Positions 50,513 through 61,983 of a stretch of 64,000 nucleotides of DNA are shown piece by piece. The DNA is from JARROD01 sp037384225 (GTDB lineage Bacteria > Pseudomonadota > Gammaproteobacteria > Pseudomonadales > Cellvibrionaceae), in contig JARROD010000001.1 in NCBI GenBank assembly GCA_037384225.1, forward strand, positions 40,821 through 104,820, written 5' to 3'. Position 1 is the stretch's first letter; the number at the start of each line of letters is the position of its first letter. Below the pieces are notes generated by a model. It was not told where the DNA came from, did no database searches, and worked only from the letters and a program-made list of their open reading frames with translations. A program made the position numbers and the translations under genes.

Positions 50513-51904
50513 TTATTTTTTTGTCGGGCGCTGCCACCCGTCGATATTTTTCTGCCTGCCACGGGCAATTGAAAGTTGATTTGCTTCTACATTTTTATTG
50601 ATGGTGGAACCCGCACCGACGGTTGCCCCCGCGCCCACCTTAACCGGGGCCACCAGTGCCGTATTGGAGCCGATAAAGGCGCCATCGCCGATATCAGTTT
50701 TGAACTTATTAACGCCATCGTAATTACAGGTAATGGTTCCCGCACCGATATTCACACCTTCCCCCACCTCCGCATCACCGATATAACTGAGGTGGTTGAC
50801 TTTGCTGCCCGTGCCGATGATGGCTTTTTTGGTTTCGACAAAATTTCCCACTTTGGCGCCAGCCCGCAACTGAGTGCCGGGACGAATACGGGCGAAAGGA
50901 CCAATCTCACAAGCTTCGTCAATGTCGGCGTCTTCGATCAGGGAGTGGGCCTTAATCACCGCATTGTCGCCGATTGTGGCGTTTTTTATCACGCAGTTGG
51001 GCCCTATACTGACATTGTCACCGAGACTGACCCGCCCCTCAAATACACAATTGACATCAATAATAACATCTTCCCCCACACCGAGACTGCCACGACAGTC
51101 GAAACGTTGCGGATCCATCAGGGTCACGCCGTTTTCCATCAACTCGGCGGCCAAATGTTGTTGATAGAAGCGTTCCAGCTCAGCCTGCTGACGACGGCTG
51201 TTAACCCCCAAAACTTCCAGTTCTGCGGTCGGGTGTTCGGTGTTGATGATTTTCCCCTCGGCCTTTGCCAGAGCGACGATATCGGTAAGATAGTACTCAC
51301 CCTGGGAATTGTCGCTCGACAATTGCGGCAGCCAGCGTTTGAGGTCCGCCCCCCGCAGAGCCATAATGCCGGTGTTGACCTCTTTGATGGTCAGCTGCTC
51401 CGGCAGAGCGTCCTTCTGTTCAACTATAGCAGTAGCCAGACCTTCTCTGTCACGAATAATGCGGCCGTAACCGCTGGGATTATCGAGGTAAACCGTAAGC
51501 AGGCTGATGGCGTTTTCATTGACACCGGCGATCAGTTTTTCCAGCGTCGCGCGGCGGATCAGCGGTACATCGCCGTAAAGCACCAGCACTACAGCGTTGT
51601 CGCGAAGGTGGGGGACCGCCTGCTGAACGGCGTGGCCGGTGCCCAACTGCTCTCGCTGCGGGATAAAACGAGTGTCTTCGGCATCAAATTGAGCCTGCAC
51701 CTGTTCGGCACCGTGGCCGACAACAATATTGATGAAAAAATCTTGGCTGGGAGAGTCTGCGTCGACACAATCACCGCGCAGGGATCTGGCGGTATCCAGC
51801 ACGTGTTGCAAGAGCGGCCGTCCCGCCAGAGGGTGTAAGATTTTCGGTAACCGGGATTTCATACGGGTGCCCTTGCCGGCAGCCAGTATTACTGTATCAA
51901 GCAT
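50513..51904 (-). CDS. glmU: Bifunctional N-acetylglucosamine-1-phosphate uridyltransferase/glucosamine-1-phosphate acetyltransferase GlmU
   Basis: A 463-residue bifunctional enzyme making UDP-GlcNAc. The N-terminal pyrophosphorylase domain starts with VILAAGKGTRMKSRLPK and has QLGTGHAVQQA and LYGDVPL. The C-terminal left-handed beta helix carries the acetyltransferase (VGNFVETKK, HLSYIGDAEVG, NYDGVNKFKT). The ATG at 51904 matches known N-termini; a longer frame from 51982 overlaps the terminator and is rejected. It begins 25 bases after that terminator, which has implications for its expression. Confidence 0.97.
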   Translation of the reverse strand: MLDTVILAAGKGTRMKSRLPKILHPLAGRPLLQHVLDTARSLRGDCVDADSPSQDFFINIVVGHGAEQVQAQFDAEDTRFIPQREQLGTGHAVQQAVPHLRDNAVVLVLYGDVPLIRRATLEKLIAGVNENAISLLTVYLDNPSGYGRIIRDREGLATAIVEQKDALPEQLTIKEVNTGIMALRGADLKRWLPQLSSDNSQGEYYLTDIVALAKAEGKIINTEHPTAELEVLGVNSRRQQAELERFYQQHLAAELMENGVTLMDPQRFDCRGSLGVGEDVIIDVNCVFEGRVSLGDNVSIGPNCVIKNATIGDNAVIKAHSLIEDADIDEACEIGPFARIRPGTQLRAGAKVGNFVETKKAIIGTGSKVNHLSYIGDAEVGEGVNIGAGTITCNYDGVNKFKTDIGDGAFIGSNTALVAPVKVGAGATVGAGSTINKNVEANQLSIARGRQKNIDGWQRPTKK

Positions 51905-51928
51905 TTTGCCCCACGCTTTCTGATAGAT

Positions 51929-51960
51929 AAAAAAAGGGTAGCCAATGCTACCCTTTTTTA
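51929..51960 (-). terminator. Rho-independent terminator between atpC and glmU
   Basis: Stem gggtagc and gctaccc with a four-base loop (51936-51953), flanked by A-runs and T-runs on both sides, so it can act in both directions. It lies 46 bases after the atpC stop and 25 bases before the glmU start. Confidence 0.88.
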
Positions 51961-52005
51961 CCTGCAAATACCGCATAGTCATGGAAAAAACCCAACACTT
52001 CCGGA

Positions 52006-52431
52006 TTATTTTCCCGCCTTCCTGCGTATCGCCTGAATAGTACGCAACTGCGCTGCCGCTTCCGCCAACTGGGTGGCCGCGCGCGTGTAGTCAATATCAC
52101 TACTCTGGTTGTTCAGTTGCTGTTCGGCTTCGCGCTTGGCTTCCAGTGCCGCGGCCTCGTCCATATCGTCGGCGCGTAGCGCGGAATCGGCCAGTACTGT
52201 CACCAGAGAAGGCTGAACCTCAAGGTAGCCGCCGGATACGTAGTAAATCTCTTCCTCGCCACCACGTTTGATAACGCGGATCGGACCAGGGTGCAGTGCG
52301 GTGAGCAACGGGGCGTGACCGTAGACCACGCCTATGTCGCCTTCGGCACCCGCGGCCACTACCATCTCCACCAGGCCGGAAAATATCTCTTGCTCAGCAC
52401 TGACAATATCGCAATGAACCGTCATAGCCAT
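52006..52431 (-). CDS. atpC: ATP synthase subunit epsilon
   Basis: A 141-residue epsilon subunit of F1. The N-terminal beta sandwich ([46 protein letters not shown]) and the C-terminal helical hairpin ([11 protein letters not shown]...[10 protein letters not shown]) are intact. Length matches E. coli (139). It is the last gene of the atp operon, followed by a strong terminator. Confidence 0.96.
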   Translation of the reverse strand: MAMTVHCDIVSAEQEIFSGLVEMVVAAGAEGDIGVVYGHAPLLTALHPGPIRVIKRGGEEEIYYVSGGYLEVQPSLVTVLADSALRADDMDEAAALEAKREAEQQLNNQSSDIDYTRAATQLAEAAAQLRTIQAIRRKAGK

Positions 52432-52443
52432 ACATTTGCCTCA

Positions 52444-53853
<1,410 letters not shown>

Positions 53854-53916
53854 TTAAACCAAAATTAAAAAATACAAACCTTTTATCCGGGACTGGCAAC
53901 GCCGCGGCACCTGGCG

Positions 53917-54777
53917 CTATACGGCCGCGGCGCCACCGACAATCTCAGACAGCTCCTGGGTAATCGCCGCCTGGCGTGCTTTGTTATAGGCCAGTTCCAG
54001 ATCGTCGATCAGCTCGCCGGCATTGTCAGTGGCGCTCTTCATAGCGATCATACGCGCCGCCTGCTCGCAGGCTCCATTTTCAACGACGGCCTGATACACC
54101 TGGGATTCGATGTAACGTATCAGTAATCCATCGAGCAAATCGCGGGCTTCGGGCTCGTAGATATAGTCCCAGTGATGTTTCAACTCTTTGCTGTCATCCA
54201 CAGGCAACGGCAGCAGTTGCCGTATTCTCGGCGTCTGCGTCATGGTGTTAACAAACTCATTGCCAACGAGAAACAGTCTGTCGATTTTCCCTTCCCCATA
54301 GGCGTCAAGCATGATTTTTACACTGCCGATAAGACTGGAAACTGAAGGCTGTTCGCCGATATCGCGGACCGCTGCGACGATATTGCCGCCGAAACTGTTG
54401 AAAAACGCCGCCGCTTTGGCGCCGATCAGACACAGATCGACCTCCACTTCACGGTCGTGCCACTCCTTCATGGATTTGATCGCGGCTTTAAACAGGTTAA
54501 TGTTCAATCCGCCACACAGACCGCGGTCTGTGGCCACCAGAATAAAACCGACCCGTTTTACCTCGCGCTCCTGCATATAAAAGTGCTTGTATTCCGGATT
54601 GGCGTTGGCAATGTGTCCTACCACAGCGCGAATGCGCTGAGCGTAGGGTTTGCCCACCTGCATACGATCCTGCGCTTTACGCATTTTACTCGCCGCCACC
54701 ATTTCCATGGCGCTGGTGATCTTTTGCGTGTTTTTAATACTCGATATCTGAGTACGTATTTCTTTTCCGCCAGCCAT
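53917..54777 (-). CDS. atpG: ATP synthase subunit gamma
   Basis: A 286-residue central stalk subunit with the conserved N-terminal helix ([33 protein letters not shown]) and C-terminal helix ([37 protein letters not shown]). Length matches E. coli (287). It is located between atpA and atpD. Confidence 0.97.
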   Translation of the reverse strand: MAGGKEIRTQISSIKNTQKITSAMEMVAASKMRKAQDRMQVGKPYAQRIRAVVGHIANANPEYKHFYMQEREVKRVGFILVATDRGLCGGLNINLFKAAIKSMKEWHDREVEVDLCLIGAKAAAFFNSFGGNIVAAVRDIGEQPSVSSLIGSVKIMLDAYGEGKIDRLFLVGNEFVNTMTQTPRIRQLLPLPVDDSKELKHHWDYIYEPEARDLLDGLLIRYIESQVYQAVVENGACEQAARMIAMKSATDNAGELIDDLELAYNKARQAAITQELSEIVGGAAAV

Positions 54778-54810
54778 TACAGGGCCTCAAGAATTCTGTT
54801 GCAGTTGCTG

Positions 54811-56355
54811 TTACCAGGTTTGCGTGGCTTTGAATTTATCCAGAGCCGCTTTGAAGCCGTTGGCGATTTCATCACTGTAGTCGCCAGTGTCGTTGACTTT
54901 CTTCATGAGGTCAGCGTGTTCACTGTTCATATAGGAAAGCAGGGCGGATTCAAAATCACCGATTTTGGCCACCTCAATATCTTTCAGATAGCCTTCGTTA
55001 GCGGCGTACAGAACCAGGCCCATTTCGGCGATGCTAAGCGGTGTGTACTGCTTTTGCTTCATCAGCTCAGTAACCCGTTCACCGTGATCGAGCTGGGCCT
55101 TGGTGGCTTCATCCAGATCCGAGGCAAATTGGGAGAAAGCCGCCAGCTCGCGGTACTGGGCCAGGGCGGTGCGAATACCGCCGGACAGTTTTTTGATAAT
55201 TTTGGTCTGCGCCGCGCCACCGACCCGAGAGACCGAGATACCGGCGTTCATAGCCGGACGAATTCCGGCGTTGAATAGGTCGGTTTCCAGGAAGATCTGC
55301 CCATCGGTAATGGAAATCACGTTGGTCGGAACAAACGCGGAAACATCACCGGCCTGGGTTTCAATAACCGGCAAAGCGGTCAGGGAACCGGTTTTACCTT
55401 TTACTTCGCCATTGGTAAATGATTCCACGTAGCTAGCATTGACACGCGAGGCGCGCTCAAGCAGGCGGGAATGCAGGTAAAAAACATCACCCGGGTAGGC
55501 CTCTCGGCCCGGTGGGCGGCGCAACAACAGCGATATCTGGCGGTAAGCCCAGGCCTGCTTGGTCAAATCGTCGTAAATAATCAAGGCGTCTTCACCGCGG
55601 TCGCGGTAGTATTCGCCCATGGTACAACCGGCGAAAGGCGCCAGAAACTGCATGGCCGCCGGGTCGGAGGCAGAAGCGGCCACCACGATGGTGTGGTCCA
55701 TGGCGCCATGTTCTTCCAGCTTGCGCACCACACTGGCAATGGACGAGGCTTTTTGTCCCACGGCCACATAAATACATTTAACGCCGGTGCCTTTCTGATT
55801 GATGATGGCATCGACAGCAATCGCGGTTTTTCCGGTCTGGCGGTCACCGATGATCAATTCCCGTTGGCCGCGGCCGATGGGAACCATCGAGTCTATGGCC
55901 TTGAGACCGATCTGCACCGGCTGATCCACGCCCTGGCGGTCAATAACGCCCGGGGCGATTTTCTCAATAGCATCGGTCAGCTTGGCGTTCAGCGGGCCCT
56001 TGCCGTCAATGGGTGTGCCCAGGGAGTCGATGACCCGTCCCTGCAGTTCCGGGCCAACGGGAACCTCGAGAATACGACCGGTACATTTACAGGTCTGGCC
56101 TTCCACCACATCCTGGTAGTCCCCCAGAACCACAGCACCAACGGAGTCGCGTTCAAGGTTCAAGGCCAGGCCATAGACACCGCCTTCAAACTCGATCATT
56201 TCACCAAACATGACATCGGCGAGGCCGTGAATACGGATAATGCCGTCGGTGACGGAAACAATGGTGCCTTCGTTCTGGGCTTCGGTTGCAACGTCGAGAC
56301 TTTCGATACGTTGCTTGATAATTTCACTGATTTCAGAAGGATTCAGTTGCTGCAT
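54811..56355 (-). CDS. atpA: ATP synthase subunit alpha
   Basis: A 514-residue non-catalytic nucleotide-binding subunit with Walker [25 protein letters not shown] at the N-terminus and the [10 protein letters not shown] region. Length matches E. coli (513). Confidence 0.98.
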   Translation of the reverse strand: MQQLNPSEISEIIKQRIESLDVATEAQNEGTIVSVTDGIIRIHGLADVMFGEMIEFEGGVYGLALNLERDSVGAVVLGDYQDVVEGQTCKCTGRILEVPVGPELQGRVIDSLGTPIDGKGPLNAKLTDAIEKIAPGVIDRQGVDQPVQIGLKAIDSMVPIGRGQRELIIGDRQTGKTAIAVDAIINQKGTGVKCIYVAVGQKASSIASVVRKLEEHGAMDHTIVVAASASDPAAMQFLAPFAGCTMGEYYRDRGEDALIIYDDLTKQAWAYRQISLLLRRPPGREAYPGDVFYLHSRLLERASRVNASYVESFTNGEVKGKTGSLTALPVIETQAGDVSAFVPTNVISITDGQIFLETDLFNAGIRPAMNAGISVSRVGGAAQTKIIKKLSGGIRTALAQYRELAAFSQFASDLDEATKAQLDHGERVTELMKQKQYTPLSIAEMGLVLYAANEGYLKDIEVAKIGDFESALLSYMNSEHADLMKKVNDTGDYSDEIANGFKAALDKFKATQTW

Positions 56356-56391
56356 GCTCTGTTCCTCAATACCCCGTCCGCAGGTGCGGGA

Positions 56392-56928
56392 TTAGGAGTT
56401 CATTGCCTCGGCGAGTTTAGCCAGGCGTCCGCGAACAGAACCGTCGATCACAGTGTCGCCGGTTCGGATAATTGCGCCCCCCAACAAGCTCTTATCAACG
56501 GAGCTGCGCATATTCACTTCGCGGTTCAGCCTGGCGCTAAGTGATTTCGCCAGTTTAGTCTGTAGTTCTGGGGAGAGTTCGAAAGCAGTGCTGACTTCCA
56601 CTTCAATCGACTTCTCTTGCTGAGATTTGTACGCTTCGAACAATTGCTGAATTTCAGGCAACAATTGCAAGCGATGATTCGCCGCCAGGGTCTTTATAAA
56701 GTTCTGACCGTTCTCGGTGAGTTGATCGCCGCAGACGCGGGTGAATTCCTCGCCTTTGTGCAGTGAACTCAGCCCCGGAGAAGCCATCACTTTAACCATG
56801 TTGTCCATCCGCGCCACAGCCGCCGCCAGAGCCAGCATATCGGACCACACCTGCAGCTCTTTGCGGGCGAGGGCATACTCGAACGCCGCTTTGGCGTAAG
56901 GCCGGGCCAGGGTAATAAGTTCAGCCAT
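56392..56928 (-). CDS. atpH: ATP synthase subunit delta
   Basis: A 178-residue peripheral stalk protein with the N-terminal helical domain (TLARPYAKAAFEYALARKEL) and the conserved C-terminal GGAIIRTGDTVIDGSVRGRL. Length matches E. coli (177). Confidence 0.96.
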   Translation of the reverse strand: MAELITLARPYAKAAFEYALARKELQVWSDMLALAAAVARMDNMVKVMASPGLSSLHKGEEFTRVCGDQLTENGQNFIKTLAANHRLQLLPEIQQLFEAYKSQQEKSIEVEVSTAFELSPELQTKLAKSLSARLNREVNMRSSVDKSLLGGAIIRTGDTVIDGSVRGRLAKLAEAMNS

Positions 56929-56973
56929 CGTTTTTCTCGCTTGGTCTATCCCCTATGGGGCTCCGCAGTCTGT

Positions 56974-57444
56974 TTACAGGTCCGCGGCCAGTTTATTCAG
57001 CAGCTCACCGTGGGCACGTTTATCGATGGAAGCTTCCAGAACTTTTTCCGCACCCGTTAAAACCAGGGTGGCAATTTTGCCGCGCAACTCTTCTTTGGCG
57101 CGGTTGGCATCCTGCTCTATTTCCGCTCTGGCTGCCACTTTCAGGCGATCACCTTCGAGCCGGGCCTGTTCTTTGGCTTCTTCGACAATCTGGCTGGCGC
57201 GTCTGTTCGCCTGCTCAATCAAAGCAGCGGCCTGCTCCTTGGCTTCGCGAAGCTGCTGGGACGCTTTGTGCCTGGCGAGCTCCAAATCCTTGTCGGCCTT
57301 TTCAGCCGCTTCGAGTCCGGCAGCGATTTTCTTTTCGCGCTCTTCCATGACACCAATGAGCAGTGGCCAGATAAATTTCATGCAAAACCATACAAAGAAG
57401 GCAAATGAAATCGTCTGACCGATGAGCGTTAAATTAATGTTCAC
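56974..57444 (-). CDS. atpF: ATP synthase subunit b
   Basis: A 156-residue stator protein: one N-terminal membrane segment (MNINLTLIGQTISFAFFVWF), the conserved KFIWPLL, then a long Ala/Glu/Lys/Arg helix that dimerises as a coiled coil. Length equals E. coli subunit b (156). Confidence 0.97.
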   Translation of the reverse strand: MNINLTLIGQTISFAFFVWFCMKFIWPLLIGVMEEREKKIAAGLEAAEKADKDLELARHKASQQLREAKEQAAALIEQANRRASQIVEEAKEQARLEGDRLKVAARAEIEQDANRAKEELRGKIATLVLTGAEKVLEASIDKRAHGELLNKLAADL

Positions 57445-57482
57445 ACCGACACCCCTCGCTCTTTACGTTTGAGACTTATTAA

Positions 57483-58708
<1,226 letters not shown>

Positions 58709-58783
58709 TTAGCACCTTGAAAAAATTAAATGTAAATAAATACCCCTGTCGGGGTCGCTCCTCTCACTAATGGAGAAATTTTT

Positions 58784-59025
58784 CTAGCCAATAAGCTTCG
58801 CGGATGCGACCCACTGCACGACGACCAGTATTATGTAGGTCGCCATCAGAACCAGCACATTAAGGGGGTGTACCAGCAGGTAAATCAATCCAAACCCGAC
58901 AAACCGAGTAACGCAGAATATGCGGCGGTTCTATCGAACGCCCAGGCCAACAGACACAGGGGCAGTAACACAGTGGTCTGAGCCAGGGTTACCAGATAAA
59001 CCGGTGGTTTCTTTAGGCTAGCCAT
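58784..59025 (-). pseudogene. atpI: Remnant of atpI (F0F1 ATP synthase subunit I)
   Basis: Position between parB and atpB is that of atpI. On the minus strand an ATG at 59025 opens MASLKKPPVYLVTLAQTTVL and runs 46 codons to a TGA (58887-58885); it has the hydrophobic first-helix look of AtpI. In another frame the sequence GFGLIYLLVHPLNVLVLMAT, followed by IILVVVQWVASAKLIG and a TAG at 58786-58784, resembles the AtpI C-terminal helices. The two parts add up to about 80 codons against roughly 125 expected, so an internal deletion plus a frameshift is likely. A sequencing error alone would not restore the length. Confidence 0.72.
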
Positions 59026-59329
59026 AGTGATTTTAACAACCTATCCCAGAGTACTCTTATCTATAGGCTTGTATCTATAGACACCTATTCTAGGGACACT
59101 TTTAATCGCATGACGCCCTGGCGTCATGTTTCATGGCTAACACAAATCTATTTCCGCAGTTTTTCTATTGCTTTTGCAACTTCTACGATATTTCTACTAC
59201 GCTGCACCAAGTACGCTCATTGCCGGTCGAAACCAACCACCAATTGGGCGTCGCGCATTATAGGGTCAAAGGGGCTAGGGTTCAACCAAAGTTCGATCAG
59301 TCCCAAACCTATACAGGGAAGTTGCCGAA
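59026..59329. other. Intergenic region between parB and the atpI remnant
   Basis: 304 bases that should hold the promoter of the atp operon. Visible are a direct repeat of tatctatag (about 59059 and 59073, 14-base period) and the palindrome at 59109-59128. No gene is seen. Confidence 0.6.
59109..59128. promoter_or_regulatory. Perfect 20-bp palindrome upstream of the atp operon
   Basis: catgacgccctggcgtcatg: nine-base arms with a two-base centre. It is about 85 bases upstream of the atpI-remnant start. It could be an operator or a transcript hairpin; no T-run follows. Confidence 0.5.
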
Positions 59330-60241
59330 TTACGACCGGTATCTCAGATGATGCAGAATACCATCCAGTTCATCGAGATTATTATATTTTAAAACCAGCT
59401 TTCCCTTGCCTTTGGCGGAATGTTGCACACTGACGGGAACACCAATATGTTCCGCCAGCCCCTCCTCCAGCTTTTTGATATCCGGATCCTCTTTGGTTTC
59501 CGGTGTGGTCTCGGACAGCTGTTTTTGCAACCGCCGTACCAGGGCCTCGGTCTGGCGTACAGACAAACCCTTTGCCGTCACCTGGCGTGCAACGTCCCGC
59601 TGCCGGGAGGAGTCAAGAGTCAGCAGGGCGCGGGCATGCCCCATTTCCAGGTCGCCGTGTTCGAGTAGCATTTTTACTTCATCGGAAAGGGTTATCAGCC
59701 GCAACAGGTTGGTGACCGTGGTGCGGGATTTACCCACCGCAGCCGCCACCTCCTGATGAGTCAATTCAAATTCATCCTGAAGACGCTTTAGTGCCACAGC
59801 TTCTTCGATGGGGTTGAGATCTTCGCGCTGAATATTTTCGATCAGCGCCATGGCGATGGCCGCTTCGTCTGTGACTTCGCGAATCACAGCGGGGATTTTG
59901 TCCAGTCCGGCTATCTGGGCAGCACGCCAGCGTCGTTCACCGGCAATAATTTCGTACTTTACGCCCGCTGGCGCGGAGGCTATGGGCCGCACGACGATAG
60001 GCTGCATGACACCCTGGGCTTTGATTGACTCCGCCAGCTCTTCCAGCGCTTCGCTGTGCATGTCGTGGCGCGGCTGGTATTTGCCCCGCTGAATGAATTC
60101 CAGTGGAATACCGGCAAGTTTACCGTCTTCTCCGGGGTCCGGCGATGTGGCGGCGGCGATAATCTGGGTCGCTTCGCTGCTTTTTGCACCGCTCAACAGA
60201 GCGTCAAGTCCACGCCCCAGTCCTTTACGTTTTGCAGCCAT
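59330..60241 (-). CDS. parB: Chromosome partitioning protein ParB (Spo0J)
   Basis: A 303-residue CTPase/DNA-binding protein that loads on parS sites and segregates the origin. N-terminal LGRGLDALL is the ParA-interaction segment, GERRWRAAQIAGL the CTP-binding box, and TLSDEVKMLLEHGDLEMGHA part of the helix-turn-helix region (ELTHQEVAAAVGKSRTTVTN). The C-terminal dimerisation domain is intact. It is 81 bases downstream of parA. No parS was found by eye in the window. Confidence 0.97.
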   Translation of the reverse strand: MAAKRKGLGRGLDALLSGAKSSEATQIIAAATSPDPGEDGKLAGIPLEFIQRGKYQPRHDMHSEALEELAESIKAQGVMQPIVVRPIASAPAGVKYEIIAGERRWRAAQIAGLDKIPAVIREVTDEAAIAMALIENIQREDLNPIEEAVALKRLQDEFELTHQEVAAAVGKSRTTVTNLLRLITLSDEVKMLLEHGDLEMGHARALLTLDSSRQRDVARQVTAKGLSVRQTEALVRRLQKQLSETTPETKEDPDIKKLEEGLAEHIGVPVSVQHSAKGKGKLVLKYNNLDELDGILHHLRYRS

Positions 60242-60322
60242 AGCTAATTCCGGTTCCTATTTCTTTCTATCTATATCTACACCGGCGATAATGCTGGTGC
60301 CAGTGAAAAACGGCGGGGCCGA

Positions 60323-61117
60323 TTAAACCCCAATCCTCGACTGCCCCTGTGTCGCCTCATTGCGCCGTATTATTTCTCCCGCCAGGGCAAGATAGGCGAT
60401 AGCACCTTTTGACTGACGATCATAGCTCAGCGCCGGCATGCCAAAACTGGGCGCTTCGGCAAGACGGACGTTGCGCGGTACACAGGTGCGGTAAAGCCGA
60501 TCGCCGAAATATTCCGACAACTGTGCCGAAACGTCGTTGGTAAGGCTATTACGCGGGTCATACATGGTGCGCAGTATGCCTTCCACCTTCAGGTCCGGAT
60601 TGAGCACCTGCTGAATTTGATTAATGGTACCCATCAGTGCTGATAACCCTTCCAGGGCATAGTATTCGCACTGCATGGGGATAATCACTCCTTCACAAGC
60701 GGCTAATGCATTGACCGTGAGCATATTCAGTGCCGGCGGACAATCGATAATTATGTAGTCATAGCGGCTGCGCACTTCCCCTATCGCCCGCCGCAGGCGC
60801 CGCTCTTTGTTTTCCAGTGACAGTAATTCCACTTCGGCGGCGGTCAGATCGCCATTGGACGGCAACACCCAGTATTTGCCAGACTCGGAATATACCAGGG
60901 GCTTGCTGCCCGAGCACCGTCCGGTCAGTACATCGTAGACGGAAAGCTCCAGCTCATTTTTGTCGATTCCACTTCCCATGGTGGCGTTTCCCTGTGGATC
61001 CAGATCCACCAGCAGCACTTCTTTTTTGGTTGCCGCCAGTGACGCCGCCAGGTTGACACAGGTGGTGGTTTTGCCAACACCGCCTTTCTGGTTTGTGACC
61101 GCGTAGATCATACCCAA
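60323..61117 (-). CDS. parA: Chromosome partitioning ATPase ParA (Soj)
   Basis: A 264-residue MinD/ParA ATPase with the deviant Walker A NQKGGVGKTTTCVNLA, Walker A' DLDPQGNATMGSG and Walker B YIIIDCPPALNML. It works with ParB to move the origin region. Length is normal for chromosomal Soj-like proteins. Confidence 0.97.
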   Translation of the reverse strand: MGMIYAVTNQKGGVGKTTTCVNLAASLAATKKEVLLVDLDPQGNATMGSGIDKNELELSVYDVLTGRCSGSKPLVYSESGKYWVLPSNGDLTAAEVELLSLENKERRLRRAIGEVRSRYDYIIIDCPPALNMLTVNALAACEGVIIPMQCEYYALEGLSALMGTINQIQQVLNPDLKVEGILRTMYDPRNSLTNDVSAQLSEYFGDRLYRTCVPRNVRLAEAPSFGMPALSYDRQSKGAIAYLALAGEIIRRNEATQGQSRIGV

Positions 61118-61216
61118 GATTATTTACCTTTGCTTTCACACTCTGTACCAGCGCACTGACGTTATATTGTTATCGATTCTATTTTGCTGGCGCGTTTAGT
61201 TGGGCTGTATTTTATG

Positions 61217-61912
61217 CTAACCAGTCGATCCTGGTTCGCCGATGCGCAATTCAATCAGATGTCGCTCACCTCCGCCTCCGGGAACCCGCAATAGGTGACA
61301 GCTCTCGACCTTATAATGTTTTTCAAGCCGGCTCAACTCGTCACGAGGGTAAATCCCCTTCATCGCCCAGAATCGACCACCTTTCGCCAGCAGGTGGTGA
61401 CAGTTGTCAGTCATATCTTTCAAGCTGGCAAATGCTCGGCTGACAACACCGTCAAACAATTGTGTAGGTTTGAAAGACTCCACACGGCAGTTTTCCACAG
61501 CGATGTTCTCCAGCCCCAGCTCCAACCCGACCTGAAATAAAAACCGGGTTTTTTTACCACTGCTGTCGAGCAGGGTGAATTTTTGTTCCGGGAACACAAT
61601 GGACAGCGGAATCCCCGGCAGCCCCCCGCCAGTACCCACGTCTATAAAACGATCACCGGCGCCGGCGAGGTAGGGCAACACACTCAGACTGTCGAGCAGA
61701 TGACGGTACACCATGGTCGATGCGTCTCGTACAGCGGAAAGGTTATAGGCTCGGTTCCATTTTTCGAACAGTGTCAGGTAACTCAGTAGCCGTTGGATTT
61801 GCCACGGTTGCAGAGACACCTCCAGTGCGTCGATACCCGCCTCCAGCTGTCGCCGCAGATCACTCTCAGCTACCTCTTTGACGATGGAGCCCTTGACAGC
61901 AGACTTATTCAA
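61217..61912 (-). CDS. rsmG: 16S rRNA (guanine-527-N7)-methyltransferase RsmG (GidB)
   Basis: A 231-residue class I methyltransferase with WNRAYNLSAVRD, SAM loop FIDVGTGGGLPGIPLSIVFP, LLDSSGKKTRFL and VVSRAFASLKDM, all standard for RsmG. It has about 20 extra N-terminal residues compared with E. coli (207). It modifies G527 of 16S rRNA, and loss gives low-level streptomycin resistance. It is downstream of mnmG, as usual. Confidence 0.97.
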   Translation of the reverse strand: MNKSAVKGSIVKEVAESDLRRQLEAGIDALEVSLQPWQIQRLLSYLTLFEKWNRAYNLSAVRDASTMVYRHLLDSLSVLPYLAGAGDRFIDVGTGGGLPGIPLSIVFPEQKFTLLDSSGKKTRFLFQVGLELGLENIAVENCRVESFKPTQLFDGVVSRAFASLKDMTDNCHHLLAKGGRFWAMKGIYPRDELSRLEKHYKVESCHLLRVPGGGGERHLIELRIGEPGSTG

Positions 61913-61983
61913 AGCGGTTTACCCTGACGTTTTGTTTATTTGATATTGCGACACTGACTGTAAAGACGGAGGCAAAATGGCGA

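Noticed and set aside
50576..51838. A 420-codon plus-strand frame opposite glmU
   Set aside because: GlmU on the minus strand is unmistakable; the opposite frame is a shadow without a domain.
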